From JBBDQZ01 sp040905705 (GTDB taxonomy: Bacteria; Bacteroidota; Rhodothermia; Balneolales; Natronogracilivirgulaceae), in the NCBI GenBank assembly GCA_040905705.1, contig JBBDQZ010000029.1:310001-374000 (forward strand): a stretch of DNA of 64,000 nucleotides. Direction: 5' to 3'. Position 1 is the first letter of the stretch. Each line of letters opens with the position of its first letter. Of this stretch, positions 28,501 to 35,018 are shown piece after piece. The notes beneath the pieces were generated by a model that was not told where the DNA came from, did no database searches, and saw only the letters and a list, made by a program, of their open reading frames with translations. A program made the translations under genes and the position numbers.

Positions 28501-28842
28501 ATGAGAGGGCACTTTTTCAATGCTGCTATCGGAGACCGATTCGGATTGTTCAATGCAGAATTCAGATTCCCCCTGATAGCTGCTATGCTTCCCGGGCCTA
28601 TTCCAATTATTCCGCTATACAATATAGAGGGTACTGTATTTGCGGATATAGGCACCGCCTGGCAAGGAGGCTCTGATATTAGTTCCATCTCCGAAGGTGC
28701 TCTTGCCGGGACAGGCTTTGGGTTACGTACAATATTGCTTGGGCTTCCTTTCCGATATGATATTGCATGGCCATACGATATGCATGGGAATGAAGGGTTT
28801 GGCCGGCGAGTGCATTACTTCAGTATAGGACTGGATTTCTGA
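25528..28842 (+). CDS. Large exported protein: peptidase MA-like metalloprotease, TolB-type propeller and outer-membrane barrel
   Basis: An 1104-residue protein with a signal peptide ending at about residue 42 (AQA). Residues about 60-300 resemble peptidase MA-like gluzincins: HELVH at 160-164 supplies two zinc histidines and the catalytic Glu, and WFEEGLAEY at 191-199 supplies the third ligand. Residues about 325-590 contain TolB/WD40-like propeller repeats (LTWSPDGQKLALST, VAWSPDGDKITFQG, PSWSPDSQYILFAS). An acidic linker (about 670-720) leads into a C-terminal barrel of alternating aromatic strands ending YFSIGLDF, with a terminal Phe as in outer-membrane proteins. The order suggests a surface-anchored or periplasmic-facing protease of the outer membrane. 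No operon partner. The second ATG, three bases on, is an equal start. Confidence 0.85.
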   Translation: MMLLSLLFFKKNRRPPTVKALIGSLFCIAVLCGLVFLSDAQAQYFGFGKNRVQYSQFNWRFIQSEHFDVYYYDSRNYYLAEFTANSLEAAYVQLSNDFRHELNDRIAVIIYNSHNDFSQTNVVPLPVDAEGIGGVTDKYKNRITIPFMGHYGDYRQVLHHELVHAVFNDMYYGGTLQAIIQNNIQLLIPTWFEEGLAEYVSQGWDTDTDMFMREGVMNNYIPPIQQMNGYMAYRGGQAFWNYIVEEYGREKIGEILQSIRQARSVETGLRRSLGLNMSEINDRFHDWLRREYFPEITIREDPREIGNLLTGDRFRRAYNTSPAVSPNGDRVAIITNERGYFDVVVLNARDGSRIKTLIKGQDNVDFEELNFLRPNLTWSPDGQKLALSTRSAGSVDIAIVDYQTGDVRKIIFQQLDAIGSVAWSPDGDKITFQGNDGPYTNIYIYNFETDDFISVTNDVFSDWDPSWSPDSQYILFASDRGAHTHVSSFRTNSNILLNPNLAQSDIYRIRIGSAQATQLTRTPNWNEYRPIMTRDGRLIYISDQNGILNVYEMDLDSRQSYPLTNLITGVMQMSISADGRLLAINSYNRGYVHIFTLANPFERRMNETLEPNRWAERRLRETPQERVPAIALAYDMFSEDLERMQPSVLTRRASAIVELYKQKQEEASLLSDEEEEANGEEPVAEDTTEYDPETDVIDFRNYVFGDGVEDLIRTTHVELAEEDRVNRTDDGRFIPRRYRLTFSPDITYGQGGVSTFYGTYATAVFTFSDLLGDHRINLVTNLQFDLRNSDYELGYGYFANRTNYLLRYFHTSRNFRVTVFDQDGPDIEQVRFRFYGAGAQFQYPINKFTRIDYGVSFINISRDLSRVFGGYSATENSYFLYPEVIFTRDFTRPGFLSPLSGTRYAVSFTGSPPLNSDMIGFASVLGDIRRYFHLGMGYVFAFRGSGALSFGPDSQNFFMGGIQNWINFRWAEGSLQTDRLEDIFFTLPALPMRGHFFNAAIGDRFGLFNAEFRFPLIAAMLPGPIPIIPLYNIEGTVFADIGTAWQGGSDISSISEGALAGTGFGLRTILLGLPFRYDIAWPYDMHGNEGFGRRVHYFSIGLDF

Positions 28843-29011
28843 AAACTTCTCATCAATATATACTAAACGGTTAAGATTTTTTTTAGATCCGCCGTATTCA
28901 TAAATCTGAATAGAGCAGATGAATTATAATCGGATTCCGTTTCAGAAAGCACGAACGGTATTATATAGATCAAGCAAGTAACTCTGTCTGATCCAACCAT
29001 GAACCCGAGCA

Positions 29012-30346
29012 TTATTGTGTTCGATTAATCCCGATTTGCAACAGGCGGTCTGCCTGCCATTCCGGGTCACGAAAATAAACCAAAGTAGTGTATTCCTGAG
29101 TACTCGATGCAAAACTACCGTCGAGTGCAAGGTCGTCCAGCCGGCCGTTTTCCACCAAAGCATATTTATAGTCGTATTCACCTTCTTTGATTACGGCACG
29201 ACCGATATAGGAATCCGTAGACTCGCGATACTCCATACGATTTCGATCGTTCATCGTCCAGTTGTTGAATGGCCCATAAACATAGATCGGCAAATCCGTT
29301 GCATTCTCCCATGGAAGCTCTAATTCGAATCGGACATCTACATACCGCGCATTACTCTCGTCCCTTGGATTTCCGTATATAGACGATCTTCGAAAACTGG
29401 AAGGATTGCTATTCAGATTGACCACATCCCGGAACAGCCTCACCTGTGGAGGGATGGTTTCAGGGCGAACTTCTAAAATTTCCATACCGGGACGATCATA
29501 TCGATCAAGGTCAAGTGTTTGAAATTCGTATATACCGATAAATGAGGCAGGTCGAGAGAGATAGCCCCTATAAACACCCATTTCTGCCACATCTTCCACA
29601 TCCACCTCCCGAACACGCCCCCAAAATCTGTTTTGTACAAAAAATATACGCAGATCCATTAATGGAGAGAGCACATAAGAGGGATATTTGAATCGCGCAA
29701 ACAGTTGGTGATGAAGAAAATAGCGAGGTTCACGAACATAGAGTTCTTCAATATTTATATTTAGCTGACCGTCGTTTTCAAAAACAAAAAAGGGGATTGA
29801 GAAGATTTTTTGGGAGGTTTCATAATCCAGAACTTCCAATAAATAATTACCGCTTATGCGGATTTGTATATTTTCATTTGGAAACCGGTAAGTGTAATGC
29901 GTGTATTCCGGTCCCTGTACATTGCCGGGTTGTCCTCCCATAATAAGATCTTCGTGATGTCCGCTTAGGTAAAAACCCTCCATAAGAGTACTTGGCGACC
30001 AGTCAGCATTTCGATGTTGAACTCTGACTCTAAACATTCTCCCTCGTTCTCCAAGTTCATCAAAGCGGAGTGTGATAAATTCGTTTTCACCAAGTTCAAT
30101 GGCAGGAATAGTAGATTTACGGTCTCCACGATACAATTGAATGCTCTTAATATTATCGGGCGGTATGGACTGCCCCTCAACAGTCGGAAGATTCTCCAGT
30201 TGTGCTTCCTTTCCGGTTAAAACGGAGTGGTTATTGAGGACTTCTCTTGTGCAGGAACTGAGCCATAACAGAAAGATCAACAAATAAGTCAATCGGAAAG
30301 ACAAAATGCAGCAAGAAGACAGGCGATTATAATACAAATTTTCCAT
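29012..30346 (-). CDS. DUF5103 lipoprotein, type IX secretion plug-like
   Basis: The product contains the DUF5103 core: IELGENEFITLRFDELGE, VRVQHRNADWSPSTLMEGFYLSG, YTHYTYRFPNENIQIRISGNYLLEV. This family includes the Plug protein that seals the SprA translocon of the type IX secretion system in Flavobacterium. From the Met at 30346 the N terminus is a lipoprotein signal ending LSSC, about 30 residues in. The frame is open further upstream (to 30433), but that would put extra hydrophobic residues before the lipobox, so 30346 is preferred. It overlaps dapF by 20 bases and ends a minus-strand run with ccmB, holB and dapF. The C-terminal part (about 370-440) has a carbohydrate-binding-module-like PFNNWTMNDRNRMEY stretch. 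Confidence 0.82.
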   Translation of the reverse strand: MENLYYNRLSSCCILSFRLTYLLIFLLWLSSCTREVLNNHSVLTGKEAQLENLPTVEGQSIPPDNIKSIQLYRGDRKSTIPAIELGENEFITLRFDELGERGRMFRVRVQHRNADWSPSTLMEGFYLSGHHEDLIMGGQPGNVQGPEYTHYTYRFPNENIQIRISGNYLLEVLDYETSQKIFSIPFFVFENDGQLNINIEELYVREPRYFLHHQLFARFKYPSYVLSPLMDLRIFFVQNRFWGRVREVDVEDVAEMGVYRGYLSRPASFIGIYEFQTLDLDRYDRPGMEILEVRPETIPPQVRLFRDVVNLNSNPSSFRRSSIYGNPRDESNARYVDVRFELELPWENATDLPIYVYGPFNNWTMNDRNRMEYRESTDSYIGRAVIKEGEYDYKYALVENGRLDDLALDGSFASSTQEYTTLVYFRDPEWQADRLLQIGINRTQ

Positions 30347-31286
30347 TGTAAACAGAAACAGCAGGACCATGTAAGACAATATTTTTGTACACGGGATGAT
30401 CTCTTTCAGGTATAACCGTAAAAGAGACTTCAAGAGGACCTCCAGGGCAGTCTAACTGGATATGCTGTTCAGATTTCCGGACAGGTTCTGCTTCTGGAAC
30501 AGCAGGATCGGTGAGTGTTTGTCCGGAAGATGTGAGTAAAGACTTTTCCTGTAGTGTGTCCATAAGTTCAGTGTCCGGCAAGATTATATCCGAAAAACCG
30601 GAATGGGATCCTTGCTGTTGTTTTAAAAAATACCAGGATATTGCCGTTGCAATTGCACCGGTACCGCAAGCAAGAGTCAAATCCTCAACACCTCGTTCAT
30701 ATGTTATGAGTTCCAACCTGTTCTCATCCAGAACATTTGCAAAATTCACATTGGTGCCATGCGGGAAAAGATCAATTCGATTCCGAAGCCGCCGGCCTGT
30801 TTGACGTAATTCTTCTTCCGGGATATCCGGGTTTTTTTTATCAATAGAAACGATATGCTCGGTTCCTGCATCAACTACACACCATATTACACCTTCAATA
30901 GTTTTGAGCAAAGGTTTCGGATCCACTGGAAATTGAACAGAAACATAACTGTTATGGACCGAGGCCTGGTATGTAAGTCCGTGGACATCAAAAGAGACAT
31001 CACTGGAAAAACCATGTCGAAATGCAAAATGAGCCAGACAGCGTGCCCCGTTTCCACACATACCGGCTTCCGATCCATCCGCATTCAAATAATGCATGGA
31101 GTAATCATTTTTTTTCGATCGGTCAAGCATGAGTATGCCATCGGCACCAATTCCGGTTCTTCGATGACATAACCGTGCAGTGTTATTTTTAATTAGGTCA
31201 ATTGAAAAATCAGCGGCTCTGGCATCGATCACTATGAAATCGTTTCCGGCTCCATGCATTTTTTCAAAAAAATATTCTTTTGGCAT
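30327..31286 (-). CDS. dapF: Diaminopimelate epimerase with insertion
   Basis: Interconverts LL- and meso-diaminopimelate for lysine and peptidoglycan synthesis. Family motifs are MHGAGNDFIVID, NADGSEAGMCGNGARC with catalytic C77, and GVEDLTLACGTGA with catalytic C207. At 319 residues it is about 45 longer than usual. The extra residues (roughly 222-272, rich in Gln, Ser, Pro, Glu) lie right after the helix that follows C207 and before the conserved CPGGPLEVSF strand, so they probably form a surface loop. The gene sits 63 bases after holB and overlaps the following lipoprotein gene. Confidence 0.95.
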   Translation of the reverse strand: MPKEYFFEKMHGAGNDFIVIDARAADFSIDLIKNNTARLCHRRTGIGADGILMLDRSKKNDYSMHYLNADGSEAGMCGNGARCLAHFAFRHGFSSDVSFDVHGLTYQASVHNSYVSVQFPVDPKPLLKTIEGVIWCVVDAGTEHIVSIDKKNPDIPEEELRQTGRRLRNRIDLFPHGTNVNFANVLDENRLELITYERGVEDLTLACGTGAIATAISWYFLKQQQGSHSGFSDIILPDTELMDTLQEKSLLTSSGQTLTDPAVPEAEPVRKSEQHIQLDCPGGPLEVSFTVIPERDHPVYKNIVLHGPAVSVYNGKFVL

Positions 31287-31349
31287 CTTTTATAGCAGTT
31301 CTTTTGAAAGTTAACCATTAGATCCAAATTCTCCGGTTGGTTCTATATA

Positions 31350-32561
31350 CTACACAGGATCAACAATTGCAGGTATATGCTTCCATGGGTCACTATTTTC
31401 CACAGTCGCTTCCGCTCCCCGCATCCATGAAGCAAACCGGTTGGCGATGACGGTGAATAAGATTTTGGCCTGCACATTTTGAAAAAGTAACGTTCGGGCT
31501 TCCTCTAATGTTTTAATCATATCTTCAATTCGTGCCTTTTTAAGGTGACGACAAAAATTCCGGATGATATCCAGACGATCACTATTTGTTATAACAGATT
31601 CATCACCATCCGTTGCGTATATGGCGATGTCCCGAAGAAAAGTCTCCAATAAATTGAAAATGGCGAGTTGACCTTCTTTGTTATATTCATTACCCCATTT
31701 CTGACTAATTTCCAAAATCTGCCCGACATCTACAGCATAAGAGGCTCTCAGGAAGCGGATAATGTCATCCCGATTGTCCTGAAGTGTCTCAAGATCGTAA
31801 AAACGGGTCTGGCTATAATTACCACCGGATATGCGTGACAGAAAATGGGCCTGCTCATCCGGTATATTATCAAAAGTACGTAAACCCTGATATATCTGCT
31901 CCGAATCCAACGGCCTGCAAACAAGATGCTGGCATCTGGAAATGACAGTAGGCAACAAGGCATTGATGTTATCGGTGGTTAAAAGAAACATTACATGTTC
32001 ACCGGGTTCTTCCAGTAATTTCAAAAATGCACTGACCACTTCGGTTCGCATTTTTTCAACATTGGTTATAATGATAACTGTTCGCTTTCCCTCATTCGGC
32101 TTCAAGTGTGACGCTTTTCTTATATGCGTATTAAAATATTCCACCGAGTAAAAAGCACGCCGGTTTTTATTTTCCTCTTGATTGGTGAGAGAAGGGCGCT
32201 GGGTAAAATCCACAATTTCATAAGGGTCAGATGCCAAAAGTTCCAGCCGTGCCCTAAGTTCGTCTATAGTAAAATTACTGGGCAACGGTAAATAAACATG
32301 TATATCCGGATGATAATACCAGGAACGACGATTTGATGTTTTCATAGCTCCCAAGACACCAAGATGCTCCACACCATTGATTGCTTCAGCAAAAGCCAGT
32401 GCTATTGCCGTTTTTCCTGTGCCGGGATGACCACTTAACAGATAGGCGTGACTGAGCCGGTCATCAGTAATTATACGCCACATTTGTTCACGCAAATGCT
32501 CCTGACCGACAATGCGTCGCGCTCCAATGGCTGTATTATTTGCTTTTGTTTTTTCCGGCAT
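31350..32561 (-). CDS. holB: DNA polymerase III subunit delta' (clamp loader AAA+ ATPase)
   Basis: A 403-residue AAA+ protein of the clamp-loader family. It shows IVGQEHLREQMWRII, Walker A GHPGTGKT, the NVEKMRTEVVSAFLKLLEEPGE segment, TTDNINALLPTVISRCQ (sensor and SRC motif) and a C-terminal helical collar region. The four-cysteine zinc module of DnaX is absent, and the length fits delta' and not gamma/tau. In the replisome delta' helps load the sliding clamp. It follows ccmB by 52 bases. Delta' usually lacks ATPase activity, yet this Walker A looks intact, as in several Bacteroidota homologues. Confidence 0.88.
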   Translation of the reverse strand: MPEKTKANNTAIGARRIVGQEHLREQMWRIITDDRLSHAYLLSGHPGTGKTAIALAFAEAINGVEHLGVLGAMKTSNRRSWYYHPDIHVYLPLPSNFTIDELRARLELLASDPYEIVDFTQRPSLTNQEENKNRRAFYSVEYFNTHIRKASHLKPNEGKRTVIIITNVEKMRTEVVSAFLKLLEEPGEHVMFLLTTDNINALLPTVISRCQHLVCRPLDSEQIYQGLRTFDNIPDEQAHFLSRISGGNYSQTRFYDLETLQDNRDDIIRFLRASYAVDVGQILEISQKWGNEYNKEGQLAIFNLLETFLRDIAIYATDGDESVITNSDRLDIIRNFCRHLKKARIEDMIKTLEEARTLLFQNVQAKILFTVIANRFASWMRGAEATVENSDPWKHIPAIVDPV

Positions 32562-32613
32562 GGTTTAATTAGTGATAATCTGAGTAATAGAATGAAATGT
32601 TTGCTTAATGCGA

Positions 32614-33282
32614 TTAATCTTCCCATAGATTGTCGAACAAAACAATTGATGCCGATATGGTGATGCCTGTAAATCCAATAAGTGCTGCCAGATCATTCAA
32701 AAGCGTTTCCACCTGTATAGTTGTAAAAATCGACTGGGTTATCCGGACCAGGACGAGCATAAGGGGCATAAGCAACGGTAACGCCACTACCGGAAAAACA
32801 GCACCTTTTCTAACCGCCTGTGAAACAAGTGCTCCCAGGAGTGTTGTGGCCCCCGAAATTCCGGATGATCCAAAAATTACTATGGCTGCAAATAAGTCAG
32901 CTCGTTCTATGTGCATGTTAACCAACACTATGAAAAGGGAAAAGGTTACACTTGTAATAAGAAGTGTAAGCAGAAAATTGTAAAGCAGCTTTCCCAGATA
33001 TACCGAGATGGCCGGGCTGTTTAATCGCAACAAATCCATGGTACCGCGTTCACTTTCCGAAATAAAGACCCTGGCCAGCGTAGTCAGTGAAGCAAAAAGT
33101 ACAAGAATCCAGATCAAGCCACTTTGTATCTGCACTGAAAGTTGATTAACCTGCAAGGAAAGCAGCACAACAAGCATGGATGACGCGATAAATGCCAAAA
33201 CTGTACTGACACCGTAACGGGAGCGCCATTCGAGACGAAAATCTTTTAAAAAAATGGCCCAGGTTTGTTCAAGATAGGGCAT
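32614..33282 (-). CDS. ccmB: Heme exporter protein CcmB
   Basis: Membrane subunit of the CcmABC(D) system for cytochrome c maturation. The 222-residue sequence has about six membrane segments and matches CcmB, with the early positive segment LKDFRLEWRSRYGVS, FASLTTLARVFISESERGTMDLLRL (cytoplasmic loop contacting CcmA) and SAIVIFGSSGISGATTLLGALVS-like helix. No ccmA, ccmC or other cytochrome maturation genes lie nearby; downstream are holB and dapF. Confidence 0.92.
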   Translation of the reverse strand: MPYLEQTWAIFLKDFRLEWRSRYGVSTVLAFIASSMLVVLLSLQVNQLSVQIQSGLIWILVLFASLTTLARVFISESERGTMDLLRLNSPAISVYLGKLLYNFLLTLLITSVTFSLFIVLVNMHIERADLFAAIVIFGSSGISGATTLLGALVSQAVRKGAVFPVVALPLLMPLMLVLVRITQSIFTTIQVETLLNDLAALIGFTGITISASIVLFDNLWED

Positions 33283-33405
33283 ACAGATAAAACAGGTCTG
33301 AGATAATTAAATGGGTAATGAGATCTGCCTTTAATACAACGTTAACTGAAAGTAAGACTGTATGTCAACTATTGCCAGTGTGAGTATGGAAAAAGCATAA
33401 TCAGG

Positions 33406-33437
33406 TTTACAAAGTTATATATATGTCGTTATATTTG
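33406..33437 (+). promoter_or_regulatory. Candidate Bacteroidota-type promoter for ptsN-folD
   Basis: TATATTTG at 33430-33437 is an exact TAnnTTTG -7 element. Twenty-one bases upstream lies TTT (33406-33408) as a weak -33 box. The predicted start site would give a leader of about 30 bases before the ptsN ATG. Confidence 0.5.
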
Positions 33438-33474
33438 GAATTGTTTTTTGGGCTACTGTAATTATGATATATAT

Positions 33475-33945
33475 ATGAAAATCAGCGATTTGTTAGATAA
33501 CTCGAATGTGATTCCGGCCTTGGAGGCTCACAATAAAAAGGATGCCATCAACAAACTGATTGATACTCTTTCATCAAAACTGAAAAATGAAACGATTGAA
33601 TCTGTTCGTCAAGCAGTGATGGAACGCGAGGAAATCATGTCAACAGGTGTGGGAAAAGGATTGGCAATACCGCATGGCAAATCAAAAAAAATTGAAAAAA
33701 CTTACGTGGCTTTCGGCAAGTTGATTGATCCAGTTGACTATGAGGCTATTGACGGAGAACCTGTTAACATTTTATTTCTGCTTGTCGGGCCTGAATCACA
33801 AAACAGTGTCCATATCAAAATGCTGAGCCGTATTTCCAGGTTGTTAAACAGCTCGGCTTTTCGCGAAAAACTGCTTTCCAGTAACAGTTCAGAATCTATT
33901 ATCGAACTGTTTCGATCTGAAGAAGAACACTTTGTACGAATTTAA
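33475..33945 (+). CDS. ptsN: PTS IIA-like nitrogen/potassium regulatory protein PtsN
   Basis: A free-standing EIIA(Ntr/fructose-type) domain of 156 residues. The phospho-accepting histidine is H67 in GKGLAIPHGKSKKI, followed by the family pattern DGEPVNILFLLVGPES. In proteobacteria PtsN regulates potassium transport and nitrogen responses through its phosphorylation state and contains no sugar permease. The frame extends upstream to a TTG at 33448, but the ATG at 33475 begins with MKISDLLDNSN, typical of the family. folD starts 20 bases after its stop. Upstream lies a good promoter match. The same domain type occurs at the end of the antiporter gene 1.1 kb further on. Confidence 0.92.
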   Translation: MKISDLLDNSNVIPALEAHNKKDAINKLIDTLSSKLKNETIESVRQAVMEREEIMSTGVGKGLAIPHGKSKKIEKTYVAFGKLIDPVDYEAIDGEPVNILFLLVGPESQNSVHIKMLSRISRLLNSSAFREKLLSSNSSESIIELFRSEEEHFVRI

Positions 33946-33965
33946 TTAAGCATATATCCCGTTTT

Positions 33966-34859
33966 ATGCCCACTAATATCATTGACGGTAACAAAGTTGC
34001 CGCGATTCTCAGGCAACAGGTAAAAGAAGATGTTCAGGAGTGGGTTGGCCGGGGCAATCGCCCACCGAAACTTCAGGCCATCCTGATTGGGAATGATCCG
34101 GCATCAAAAACCTATGTAAGTTCCAAAACCAAAGCTTGCTTTGAAGTCGGAATTGAATCCGAAACAATAGATTTTCCTGATACTATTTCAATTAAAGAAC
34201 TTAAAGAAGCTATTACCAGATTTAACAATGATGACACAGTGGATGGTATTTTACTTCAGTTGCCTCTTCCAAATCATCTGCATACCTCTCAAATTATTGA
34301 GATTATTGACCATAGAAAAGACGTTGACGGATTTCACCCTATGAATGTTGGTCGTCTGGCCGTAGGTCAGCCTACATTCCGCTCTTGTACGCCTGCAGGT
34401 ATCCTTGAACTATTCCGTTATTACAGCGTTATGACCAAAGGTAAACATGCGGTTGTCGTTGGGGCAAGCAATATTGTAGGTTCACCCATAGCCATCATGC
34501 TTTCAAGAGAGAATGACTCCGGAAAAGCGACAACCACGTTATGTCATAAATATACTCGTGATATGACCCAACATACTATCCTGGCCGATATTTTGATAGT
34601 AGCGGTTGGTGCTCCCAATTTGATAACCGGTCAGATGGTGAAAGAAGGCGTAGTGGTCATTGATGTAGGAATTAACCGGGTCGCAGATGCTTCCAGAGAG
34701 AAAGGATACCGACTTGCCGGTGATTGCCATTTTGAAAGCGTTGCCGAAAAAGCCAGTCTCATTACGCCTGTCCCTGGCGGCGTTGGTCCGATGACAGTGG
34801 CGATGCTGATGAAAAATACCCTGCTTGCTGCAAAAAGATCTATTTATCCCGAGGAATAG
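33966..34859 (+). CDS. folD: Bifunctional methylenetetrahydrofolate dehydrogenase/cyclohydrolase
   Basis: Interconverts 5,10-methylene-, methenyl- and 10-formyl-THF in one-carbon metabolism. Visible motifs are the substrate-binding YVSSKTKACFEVG with its catalytic lysine, DGILLQLPLPNHL, KDVDGFHPMNVGRL, TPAGILELF, the NADP-binding VVVGASNIVGSPIA, and PVPGGVGPMTVAMLMKNT. Length 297 residues is normal. It follows ptsN by 20 bases. Confidence 0.97.
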   Translation: MPTNIIDGNKVAAILRQQVKEDVQEWVGRGNRPPKLQAILIGNDPASKTYVSSKTKACFEVGIESETIDFPDTISIKELKEAITRFNNDDTVDGILLQLPLPNHLHTSQIIEIIDHRKDVDGFHPMNVGRLAVGQPTFRSCTPAGILELFRYYSVMTKGKHAVVVGASNIVGSPIAIMLSRENDSGKATTTLCHKYTRDMTQHTILADILIVAVGAPNLITGQMVKEGVVVIDVGINRVADASREKGYRLAGDCHFESVAEKASLITPVPGGVGPMTVAMLMKNTLLAAKRSIYPEE

Positions 34860-35018
34860 TTGATTGTGCCTATTGTTATACCTGAAGCATGATCTTCTCC
34901 TATAAACCACGAACGCGGATTACCCCTTCTCTCCTCAGCACTAAAAAGAAACGCCTGACGGATTTTTCTTCCGCATACTGACCGTTCCAGGGTTTGACAT
35001 TCAAGAGTTTTTTGACAT

